Below are positions 8,317 to 15,712 of a DNA stretch of 64,000 nt, piece after piece. Every line of letters begins with the position of its first letter. The stretch's first letter is position 1. The notes beneath the pieces were generated by a model. It was given only the letters and a program-made list of their open reading frames with translations, made no database searches and was not told the origin of the DNA. The stretch is from Halomonas jincaotanensis (lineage in GTDB: Bacteria; Pseudomonadota; Gammaproteobacteria; Pseudomonadales; Halomonadaceae): the NCBI RefSeq assembly GCF_018448785.1, contig NZ_JAHCLU010000010.1:1-64000 (forward strand). Reading direction: 5' to 3'. The position numbers were made by a program, and so were the translations under genes.

Positions 8317-9717
8317 TCACTCCTCGGTGTCGTTGTTGCTGCTCGCCAGTACCTCCCCGTCCCCGGCCAGGGTGCCGATATAGGCCACCACGTCGCGCAC
8401 GGCGGCATCGTCTACCAGGACCTGGGCCATATCGACCATCTGATTGCCATAGACGTCGCGCGGATGGCGGCCGCGAATCCCCTCGCGGAAGTGGTGAAGC
8501 TGGCGCACCAGGTACCAGTCGTCCATGCCTGCTAGGCGCGGCGCCTTATGGGCGTTACGGCCCGTGCCGTCGTCGCCGTGGCAGCTGGCACAGCTGCGAT
8601 AGAGCACCTCGCCACGGCGCAGGTCCCCGACGATAGTGGCGCGCGTGGGTTCGACCGGCAGCGTCTCGACATGGGCTGCCAGGTCCCGGATGGCTTGGGA
8701 ATCCTGGAGGGATTGGGCAAAGGGCCGCATTTGTTGCCCAAAGCGATCCGCCTCTTGTTCGCCCCGGGCGCCGCTGCGGAAGTTGCGCAGCTGGCGCTTC
8801 AGGTAGTCGGCATCAAGCCCGGCCAGGCGGGGGGCATTGGTGGCCTGCTGACCCCCACCTTGGGGGCCATGACAGGCCACGCAGGCGGCGAAATGCTCCT
8901 GGCCGGCCTCGGGATCCCCCGGGCCGCGCTCGACCAGTTCGCCGTAGGTGGGCTGTTCGGCGAGCCAAGCATCGAAACGCTCGGGTTCCACCACCTCGAC
9001 CCGGCCGCGCATGGCGAAATGGGCGATGCCGCACAGCTCAGCACAGACAGCCTCAAACTCCCCGGTGCGGGAGGGAGTGAACCAGAAGTAGGTGGTCTGT
9101 CCGGGGACGGCGTCCATCTTGGCGCGGAAGGGGGCGACCTTGAAGTTGTGCAGTACGTCCTTGGAGCGCAGCAGCATCTTCACGGGACGGCCGACGGGCA
9201 GCTGCAGGTGGGGCTCGTTGACCAGGACGTCGTCTTCGCCGCGGGGATCCCCCGGGTCGATGCCGTAGGGGTTGGACTCGTCCATCAAGCCATTGCGCGC
9301 CCTGCCGAATTCGCCATCCTCGCCGGGGAAACGGAAACTCCAGTGCCACTGCTGACCGACCACCTCAACCTCGTGAGCGTCATCCGGCACGCTGACGAAG
9401 GCGCCCCAGACGAAGAGTCCCGGTGCCAGCAGGGCCGCGATGCCCACCGTGGTGATCCCCGTCAGCCAGAGTTCCAGCCGCTTGTTCTCCGGCTCGTAGT
9501 GAGCTCGCCGCTGTCCTCGGTCACGGTAGCGGATCAGCGCCACTACCATGAACAGGGTCACTGCCAGGAAGACCGCCCCGGTAACAAGGAAGGTAATGGT
9601 AATGGTCTGATCGATGGCGCCCCAATTGGAGGCCAGCGGCGTCAACTGCCAGGGACTCAGGAAATAGAAGAGTATTGACCCTCCCGCCAGCAGGATCAGC
9701 GCAATTGCAATCGCCAT
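8317..9717 (-). CDS. ctaC: Cytochrome c oxidase subunit II fused to two cytochrome c domains
   Basis: A 466-residue subunit II. Two N-terminal helices (about residues 1-20 and 40-62, with a further one near 86-106) lead to the periplasmic cupredoxin domain with CuA ligands His190, Cys225, Glu227, Cys229, His233 and Met236. Then come two cytochrome c domains with CVACH (Cys279-His283) and CASCH (Cys376-His380), each followed by NxxxMRPF/NxMVDM-type Met regions (Met330, Met427/430). caa3 oxidases normally carry one such heme domain; two makes this a diheme variant. It is four bases upstream of ctaD. The protein should bind periplasmic cytochrome c or other donors and feed CuA. Confidence 0.93.
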   Translation of the reverse strand: MAIAIALILLAGGSILFYFLSPWQLTPLASNWGAIDQTITITFLVTGAVFLAVTLFMVVALIRYRDRGQRRAHYEPENKRLELWLTGITTVGIAALLAPGLFVWGAFVSVPDDAHEVEVVGQQWHWSFRFPGEDGEFGRARNGLMDESNPYGIDPGDPRGEDDVLVNEPHLQLPVGRPVKMLLRSKDVLHNFKVAPFRAKMDAVPGQTTYFWFTPSRTGEFEAVCAELCGIAHFAMRGRVEVVEPERFDAWLAEQPTYGELVERGPGDPEAGQEHFAACVACHGPQGGGQQATNAPRLAGLDADYLKRQLRNFRSGARGEQEADRFGQQMRPFAQSLQDSQAIRDLAAHVETLPVEPTRATIVGDLRRGEVLYRSCASCHGDDGTGRNAHKAPRLAGMDDWYLVRQLHHFREGIRGRHPRDVYGNQMVDMAQVLVDDAAVRDVVAYIGTLAGDGEVLASSNNDTEE

Positions 9718-9776
9718 AGACGATTCCTCCTACACCACAGCATCAGGCGTGCCAACCAACCGCCAGCGATACTGGA

Positions 9777-10313
9777 TCAGGCGCCGGTGCCCCAGTGATG
9801 CTTGAGCTCCGAGCGGGTCACCTTGTCGATCACCACCTCGGGGTGATGGCGGTGGATGATCGAGTAGATCGACTCCTCCCGCTCGTCGGGCACGTCGACC
9901 ATCATCAGGAAAGCACCGTCGTGGATTTCCTGCTCGTACTTGTCGACTTTCACGTCGTGCACGGAAACCCCGACCATGGTGCTGGTCCATATACCAAAGA
10001 GACCGCCGAAAACCCCCATGCCCGCGATCAGGGTAGCGATACCCCGAGGACCGAACTCCTCGCCAAGACCGAAGTAGACCGCGACGCCCAGTACGCAGCC
10101 CAGCGGCAAGCCGTACTTGAGCCCACGCCAGGCGGCATGCACCACATCTGAGGTCTGACGCAGGGTGGCGTTGTTGACGCCTCTTTCCTGCAGTGCCTGC
10201 CAATCGTTTCCGGTGACGTGCACCTGCTTATGGGTCAGGCCGAGCTCCTCCAACTCGTGGGCGATATTGACCGTAGTATCCAGGTCAGGGGTAAGAAAGT
10301 AGAGACGTTGCAT
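9777..10313 (-). CDS. Conserved hypothetical protein with glycine-rich membrane hairpin, upstream of the oxidase
   Basis: A 178-residue protein. Residues 1-60 form a soluble N-terminal part (MQRLYFLTPDLDTTVNIAHELEELG), residues about 68-110 hold two glycine-rich hydrophobic segments (LKYGLPLGCVLGVAVYFGLG and GMGVFGGLFGIW), and the C-terminal ~70 residues are soluble and acidic with a His-rich IIHRHHPEVV. The layout recalls DUF1269-type or glycine-zipper stress proteins, but no firm family match can be made. The ATG at 10313 follows GGAGGG. It lies 59 bases before ctaC on the same strand and may be co-transcribed. Confidence 0.7.
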   Translation of the reverse strand: MQRLYFLTPDLDTTVNIAHELEELGLTHKQVHVTGNDWQALQERGVNNATLRQTSDVVHAAWRGLKYGLPLGCVLGVAVYFGLGEEFGPRGIATLIAGMGVFGGLFGIWTSTMVGVSVHDVKVDKYEQEIHDGAFLMMVDVPDEREESIYSIIHRHHPEVVIDKVTRSELKHHWGTGA

Positions 10314-10636
10314 GTTACGCCCTCCGTTTTCCAGACGGACTGCCAGGACCACCGGACAACCTGGCTCTGCCCTGTGCGCGATGCACCACTTCCTTTCTTT
10401 CAGGGGTGTCGGGCGCGGCGGGCCAAGTCTTGCCGCCCTTCAATCGTTGTTTGCCTTTATAGAGTTGTCGATAATCGCCCGGTCGGCAAGTTCCAGATCA
10501 TGGACGTCCAGCCCAGGGCCCCACCACCCCCCTTGCTTCAGTGGCTTGCCACGGTGTCTTGCCCTGGATCACTGCACTGCAACAACTGCTGGTCTAAGCT
10601 TAACGTTATCGCTTTTCTTTCGCTGGGAGACATTGG
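10314..10636. other. 323-base divergent intergenic region between the oxidase operon and the ATPase-Mrp operon
   Basis: No credible coding frame, RNA gene or strong hairpin was seen. The promoters of both divergent operons should lie here. A ribosome-binding GGGAGA sits before the ATPase ATG. No -35/-10 pair stood out well enough to report. Confidence 0.6.
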
Positions 10637-13399
10637 ATGCCAAATCAGACGCTCGATCATCGCAAGCCCTGGCATGCCATGACAGCAGACGAGGCGTTGC
10701 GAGACGTCGAGAGTTCGCCCCAGGGCATCAGCATGTCAGAGGCCGAGTCGAGACTTGCCCAGTACGGGGCCAATCAGCTCAATCAGCAGAAGGGCCGCCC
10801 CTGGTGGAAGCGCCTGCTGGAGCAATTCAACAATATCTTGATGATGATCCTCATTGTCGCCGCCGTGGCCAGCTTGTGGCTGGGTCATACGCTCGATGCC
10901 GCGGCCATCTTCGGCGTGGTGTTGATTATCGCCCTGATCGGTTTTTTTCAGGAAGGCAAGGCTGAGCAGGCGCTGGATAGCATCCGCAACATGCTCTCGC
11001 CACGGGCTAATGTGCTGCGCGACGGCAGGCGCGAGACCATCCCCGCCGAGCAGTTGGTGCCCGGCGATATCGTGCTGGTGGAGAGTGGCGACCGGGTCCC
11101 GGCGGACCTGCGCCTGTTGGAGGCACGGCGCTTCCGCGCCGAGGAGGCCTCGCTGACCGGCGAGTCGACCCCGGTGGACAAGGACACAGCTGGCGTGGAA
11201 GCTGAGGCGGACCTGGGCGATCGAACCGGCATGGCCTATGCCAGCACCATCGTCGTCCAGGGCAATGCCCGGGGCCTGGTGGTAGAGACTGGCGCCCATA
11301 CCGAGATCGGTCGCATCTCGGAGATGCTGCGCGGGGTCGAGCAGCTCAAGACCCCGCTGCTGCGCCAGATCGACCGCGCCGGCCGGGTGTTGGCAATCTT
11401 CATCCTGGCCGCCGCGGCGCTCACCGCGGCCTTTGGCGTGCTCGTCCACGACCAGCCTCCCAGCGAGATGTTCATGGCCGCCGTGGGCCTCGCCGTGGCC
11501 GCCATCCCAGAGGGGTTGCCCGCCATCGTCACCATCGGCCTGGCGCTGGGCGTGCAAACCATGGCGCGCCGCAACGCCATCATCCGCCGGCTGCCCGCGG
11601 TGGAGACCCTCGGCTCCATCTCCACCATCTTCTCCGACAAGACCGGCACCCTGACACGCAACGAGATGACCGCCCAGGCGATCTGGCTGCCCGACGGCGA
11701 GATCGGCATCGACGGCACCGGCTTCTCGCCCGAGGGCGACTTCCACCAGGTGCGCGATGGCGAGCGCCAAGAGACGGCAATGAACCTGGATGATCACCCT
11801 GCCCTGCGCCATTTCCTCAAGGTAGGCGTGCTGTGCAACGACGCCGAGCTGGCAGAAGAAGATGGCCGTTGGAGGATCCACGGCGACCCCACCGAGGGCG
11901 CCCTGGTGGTAGCCGCAGCCAAGGCCGGGCTGTCCGCCGCAACGCTGCGCGACGACCACGACCGCCACGACGCCATCCCGTTCGAGTCCGAGCGCAAGTA
12001 CATGGCTACCCTCCACGTGTTAGAGGGTGAACAGACCCTGCTGGTCAAGGGAGCCCCGGACCGCCTGCTGGAGATGTGCCACCGAGTACGCACCGAGGAG
12101 GGGGAACAGGATCTGGATGTCGAGACGTGGGAAGCGCGCATCCACGATCTTTCCTCGCGGGGCCTGCGGGTACTGGCCCTGGCCGAGAAGCCGGTACGGG
12201 ACGTCAATGAGCTGACCGACGAGCACGCCGAGGAGGCGCTGGTACTGCTGGGGCTCGTCGGCCTGCTCGACCCGCCCCGGGAGGAGGCCATCGCGGCGGT
12301 GAAGGACTGCTTGACCGCCGGCATTCGTCCGGTGATGATCACCGGCGATCACGCCGCCACCGCCCAGGCGATCGCCAGGCAGCTGGGGTTCGCCCATACC
12401 GACCGCGCCATCAGCGGACGCGAGATCGAAGCAATGTCCGACGCCGACCTCGAGGCGATCATCCTCGAGGTGGATGTCTTCGCCCGCGCCGCGCCAGAGC
12501 ACAAGCTGCGACTGGTGCAGGCCATGCAGGCACGAGGCGGAATCTGCGCCATGACCGGCGACGGGGTCAACGACGGCCCGGCGCTGAAGCGTGCCGACGT
12601 CGGCGTGGCCATGGGCATCCAGGGCACCGAGGCCGCCAAGGAGGCCGCCGAGATGGTGCTGGCTGACGACAATTTCGCCACCATCGTCGGAGCCATCCGC
12701 GAAGGCCGCAAGGTCTACGACAACATCCGCAAGACCATTACCTTCCTGCTGCCCACCAACGGCGGCCAAGGCCTGGCCATCATGCTCGCCGTGTTGGCCG
12801 GCACCACCCTGCCGGTGACGCCCCTGCAGGCGCTGTGGGTCAACATGGTGGTGGCGGTAACCCTGGGCCTGGCACTGGCCTTCGAGGGGGCTGAGAAGGA
12901 CATCATGGCCCGCCAGCCACGGGACCCCGACGCCTCGCTGCTCGACCTCTTCCTGCTGTGGCGGGTGGTCTTCGTCTCCCTGCTGCTGCTGGCCGGCGTG
13001 TTCGGCATGTTCGGCTGGATCCTCCAGCACGGCGGCAGCGAGATGCTGGCCCGCACCGGCGCGGTCAACATGCTGGTGATGGGCAGCGCCGCCTACCTGA
13101 TCAACAGCCGCTTCCTGGTGCGCAGCACCCTCTCTCAGGACGGCATCTTCGGCAGCCGCCCGGTGTGGATCTCCATCGGCCTGATCGTGACGCTGCAGTT
13201 GGGCTGGACCTACCTGCCCTTCATGCAACTGATCTTCGGCAGCGAAGGGCTCTCGGCGGGCCACTGGGGCGTGATCCTGGCTGGTAGTCTGGCGATCTAC
13301 CTGATCGTCGAGGTCGAGAAACGCGTGCTGCGTGGGGTCAATAGCCGTCCGACTACCGACCACGGCGGCCATGACCGCTCGGAGCTCGAGTCCTCCTAA
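10637..13399 (+). CDS. P-type cation-transporting ATPase (P2 type)
   Basis: A 920-residue ion pump. In order: an N-terminal cation ATPase domain, the actuator loop LTGESTPVDKD, the TM4 motif AAIPEGLPAIVT, the phosphorylation site DKTGTLT (Asp334), a nucleotide domain with KGAPDRLLEMC, the hinge TGDGVNDGPALKRADVGVAMG, and a C-terminal six-helix domain. PEGLP places it in the P2 (Ca/Na/K-type) class. In TM6 it has LWVNMVVAVTLGLALAFE instead of the LWVNLVTDG of calcium pumps, so a Ca2+ role is doubtful and a monovalent or Mg2+ substrate is possible. Its stop overlaps the MrpE-like start (TAATG), so pump and antiporter are one operon. Confidence 0.9.
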   Translation: MPNQTLDHRKPWHAMTADEALRDVESSPQGISMSEAESRLAQYGANQLNQQKGRPWWKRLLEQFNNILMMILIVAAVASLWLGHTLDAAAIFGVVLIIALIGFFQEGKAEQALDSIRNMLSPRANVLRDGRRETIPAEQLVPGDIVLVESGDRVPADLRLLEARRFRAEEASLTGESTPVDKDTAGVEAEADLGDRTGMAYASTIVVQGNARGLVVETGAHTEIGRISEMLRGVEQLKTPLLRQIDRAGRVLAIFILAAAALTAAFGVLVHDQPPSEMFMAAVGLAVAAIPEGLPAIVTIGLALGVQTMARRNAIIRRLPAVETLGSISTIFSDKTGTLTRNEMTAQAIWLPDGEIGIDGTGFSPEGDFHQVRDGERQETAMNLDDHPALRHFLKVGVLCNDAELAEEDGRWRIHGDPTEGALVVAAAKAGLSAATLRDDHDRHDAIPFESERKYMATLHVLEGEQTLLVKGAPDRLLEMCHRVRTEEGEQDLDVETWEARIHDLSSRGLRVLALAEKPVRDVNELTDEHAEEALVLLGLVGLLDPPREEAIAAVKDCLTAGIRPVMITGDHAATAQAIARQLGFAHTDRAISGREIEAMSDADLEAIILEVDVFARAAPEHKLRLVQAMQARGGICAMTGDGVNDGPALKRADVGVAMGIQGTEAAKEAAEMVLADDNFATIVGAIREGRKVYDNIRKTITFLLPTNGGQGLAIMLAVLAGTTLPVTPLQALWVNMVVAVTLGLALAFEGAEKDIMARQPRDPDASLLDLFLLWRVVFVSLLLLAGVFGMFGWILQHGGSEMLARTGAVNMLVMGSAAYLINSRFLVRSTLSQDGIFGSRPVWISIGLIVTLQLGWTYLPFMQLIFGSEGLSAGHWGVILAGSLAIYLIVEVEKRVLRGVNSRPTTDHGGHDRSELESS

Positions 13400-13884
13400 T
13401 GGCGGTCCGCCTGGTACGCCGCCTTGCCCTGCTGGCCCTGATCTGGTGGATAATCAGCGGTGCTGCCACTGCCTGGGCCTGGGGCTTGCCGGTTATCCTG
13501 GTTACCGCCCTGGTGATACCGAGCAGCGGTGCGGCGCGGATCCGCCCCCTGGCACTGCTGGCCTTCCTGCCTTTGACCCTATGGCTGGCTCTGCGCGGCG
13601 GCATGCAGGTCGCCACGCTAGCCTGTACGCCGCACCTGGATCCCGCTATCCGGGTCATCGATCATCACTGGCGCCACCTGCCCGAGGGGCCGGGGCGGCT
13701 ATTCATGGCCAGCCTGATAAACCTGCTGCCCGGCACCCTGACACTCCGCCTGACGCCCGATAGACTGACTGTGCATGTGCTGCAGATGGACGCCAACACC
13801 CGCCCTGGGCTCGACCGGCTCGAGGCGCGTATCGCCCGCCTGTTTGCCCAAGACGCCGACCTCGAGAAAAAGGAGCCCCGCTGA
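13399..13884 (+). CDS. mnhE: Mrp-type Na+/H+ antiporter subunit E
   Basis: A 161-residue protein of the MnhE/MrpE family: two or three N-terminal helices (LIWWIISGAATAWAWGLPVI), then the family-typical MASLINLLPGTLTLRLTPDRLTVHVLQMD and a charged tail. MrpE is needed for assembly or stability of the Mrp complex in the membrane. The ATG overlaps the ATPase stop by one base and its own stop overlaps the next ATG, indicating translational coupling. Confidence 0.85.
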   Translation: MAVRLVRRLALLALIWWIISGAATAWAWGLPVILVTALVIPSSGAARIRPLALLAFLPLTLWLALRGGMQVATLACTPHLDPAIRVIDHHWRHLPEGPGRLFMASLINLLPGTLTLRLTPDRLTVHVLQMDANTRPGLDRLEARIARLFAQDADLEKKEPR

Positions 13885-14174
13885 TGTTGCATACGACCAC
13901 CGCCGCCCTCTTGCTGCTCAACGCCGGGGTCGCGCTGTGGCGCCTGCATCGAGGCCCCACCAGCGCCGACCGAATGCTGGCCGCTCAACTGGTCACCACC
14001 TCCTCCATTGCCGTGCTGCTGTTACTGGGCGCCGAACTCGAGCAGCCTGCGCTGGTGGATGTAGCGTTGCTGTTTGGATTGCTGGCGGCAGTGGCCACCG
14101 CTAATTTCGTCACCCGCACCTGGACGCTACTCCACGAGGAAACCGGCAGCCGTGAGGAGGCGAGCCGTGACTGA
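13884..14174 (+). CDS. mnhF: Mrp-type antiporter subunit F
   Basis: A 96-residue membrane protein with three helices and the MrpF hallmark RLHRGPTSADRMLAAQLV, where the conserved Asp-Arg pair sits in the loop, followed by PALVDVALLFGLLAAVATANF. MrpF is a small structural subunit of the Mrp complex. It starts in the TGATG overlap with subunit E. Confidence 0.88.
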   Translation: MLHTTTAALLLLNAGVALWRLHRGPTSADRMLAAQLVTTSSIAVLLLLGAELEQPALVDVALLFGLLAAVATANFVTRTWTLLHEETGSREEASRD

Positions 14175-14511
14175 ATGGATCGCTGGCCTGGGCCCCTGGC
14201 TGATCGCCGCCGGCACGCTATTCTTTTTCGCCGGAAGCCTGGGGCTGATCCGCTTTCCCGATCTCTACGCCCGTCTGCACGCCCTGACCAAGGTCGACAA
14301 CCTTGGCTTAGGGCTGATCTGCCTGGGCCTGGCCTGTCAGGCGTCGGGGCTTGCCGCCGCGCTCAAATATCTATTGGTATGGGGATTGGTGCTGATCGCC
14401 TCGAGCATCAGCGCCACCCTGATTGCCTCCACCGCTATGGCCTGCGGCCTGAGGCCCCACCAGCATCGCCCCGCTATGCGGACCGGCACGACCAAGGAGT
14501 CACATCCGTGA
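14167..14511 (+). CDS. mnhG: Mrp-type antiporter subunit G
   Basis: A 114-residue membrane protein with the MrpG signature FFFAGSLGLIRFPDLYARLHALTK, followed by two more helices. The GTG start at 14167 was chosen because GAGGAGG lies just upstream and the protein then begins at the normal MrpG N-terminus; it overlaps subunit F by eight bases. The frame is open farther upstream but without family character. Confidence 0.85.
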   Translation: MTEWIAGLGPWLIAAGTLFFFAGSLGLIRFPDLYARLHALTKVDNLGLGLICLGLACQASGLAAALKYLLVWGLVLIASSISATLIASTAMACGLRPHQHRPAMRTGTTKESHP

Positions 14512-15434
14512 GTCACCTGGTGCTCGGCTTCGACCTGGTGATCGTCGCTGGCCTGGCCTGGCTAGCCTGGCAGGCACTGTTCGACCGTCACCGATTCTCC
14601 GCAGTGGTCCACTTCATGGCCTTCGGCCTGGTGATGGCCCTGGTCTGGGTAAGACTCGACGCCCTGGATATCGCGCTGGCCGAGGCTGCCATTGGCGCCG
14701 GGGTCACTGGTGCCTTGCTGCTGGCAGCCCTCGGGCGGCTGCCCGCCACCAGTGGGCATGCACCCGGCTGGCGGGACTCCCAGTGGCCGCTGGTGCTGCT
14801 GGCGCTGGTCACGACCCTGGCGGCCACCCTGACCCTGGCGTGGGTGGCCTGGCAGTTGCCGCGACCGGGTCTGGCGGCTCCGATAGGCGAAGCGCTTCCG
14901 AATAGCGGTGTGAACCATGCGGTCACCGCAGTGCTGCTCAACCTGCGCGCCTGGGACACCCTGCTGGAGATGACCGTGATGTTGACTGCGGTGTGCCTGG
15001 TCTGGTCACTGGGGCCGGCCCTCATGCCCTATGCGCCGGCCACGTCGCTGCCCGGTCTGCCGGCCCTGGCCAGGCTGCTGCACCCACTCTTCCTGCTGGT
15101 CCCCGCTTACTTGCTATGGCGCGGCAGCCACGCCCCGGGGGGCGCCTTCCCCGCCGGCGCGGTACTCGGTGCCGGCGGTGTGTTGCTGGTGCTGACCGAC
15201 GCAGTCCCCTGGATGCACGAGCCCCGCCGCCAGCCGCTGCTGCGCCTGCTGCTGGCCGCAGGGGTATTGCTGTTCCTGGCCGTGGCCCTGGGCGGCGTGC
15301 TGCTAGCAGGTACCTTTCTGGTCATTCCTGCAAGCGTGGCGGGAACCGTGATCTTGGCCGTAGAGGTTGCCGCTGCCCTTTCCATTGCCCTGATGCTGAT
15401 GGCCTTTTACCTCTACGGCGAACCGGGCCGATGA
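14508..15434 (+). CDS. Fused MrpA C-terminal (DUF4040) and MrpB-like subunit
   Basis: A 308-residue polytopic protein. The first ~75 residues match the DUF4040 region that in canonical Mrp systems is the C-terminal part of MrpA (LVWVRLDALDIALAEAAIGA). The remainder is the MnhB domain, with LLEMTVMLTAVCLVWSLGP and HAPGGAFPAGAVLGAGGVLL. No NuoL-like channel module is attached. The GTG start at 14508 overlaps the MrpG stop as GTGA, and the next gene begins inside its stop as ATGA. The domain order A'-B as one chain is the usual order of the pieces in split group-2 Mrp complexes. Confidence 0.8.
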   Translation: MSHLVLGFDLVIVAGLAWLAWQALFDRHRFSAVVHFMAFGLVMALVWVRLDALDIALAEAAIGAGVTGALLLAALGRLPATSGHAPGWRDSQWPLVLLALVTTLAATLTLAWVAWQLPRPGLAAPIGEALPNSGVNHAVTAVLLNLRAWDTLLEMTVMLTAVCLVWSLGPALMPYAPATSLPGLPALARLLHPLFLLVPAYLLWRGSHAPGGAFPAGAVLGAGGVLLVLTDAVPWMHEPRRQPLLRLLLAAGVLLFLAVALGGVLLAGTFLVIPASVAGTVILAVEVAAALSIALMLMAFYLYGEPGR

Positions 15435-15712
15435 TCGAGCTGTATTTGCTGCTGGCCGCCTTGATGACCGGGATGGCGCTAGTGGGCCTGTTTCGTACCA
15501 CGGACCTTCTGCGTCGGGTGTTGGCGCTAAACGTGCTCGGCAGCGCCGTCTTCCTGCTATTGGTCACCCTGGCGCGCACCGCCGAGGGCATCGACCCGTT
15601 GCCCCATGCCATGGTCCTCACCGGTATCGTGGTAGCGGTCAGCACCACCGCCGCCGTACTCGCCCTTACGGTGCAGGCTCATGAGCGAGGTCGCCGCGGA
15701 GAGGGGCCGTGA
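15431..15712 (+). CDS. mnhC: Mrp-type antiporter subunit C (NuoK-like)
   Basis: A 93-residue protein with three membrane helices and NuoK/MrpC character: VGLFRTTDLLRRVLALNVLG in the middle, and the family-typical DPLPHAMVLTGIVVAVSTTA near the end. It sits in an ATGA overlap after the A'B fusion and a GTGA overlap before the large subunit, so it is part of the same coupled series. Confidence 0.85.
   Translation: MIELYLLLAALMTGMALVGLFRTTDLLRRVLALNVLGSAVFLLLVTLARTAEGIDPLPHAMVLTGIVVAVSTTAAVLALTVQAHERGRRGEGP

Noticed and set aside
8548..9678. Long plus-strand open frame opposite ctaC
   Set aside because: It is a GC-rich antisense shadow of ctaC; the translation has no family features while the minus-strand frame has all CuA and heme motifs.
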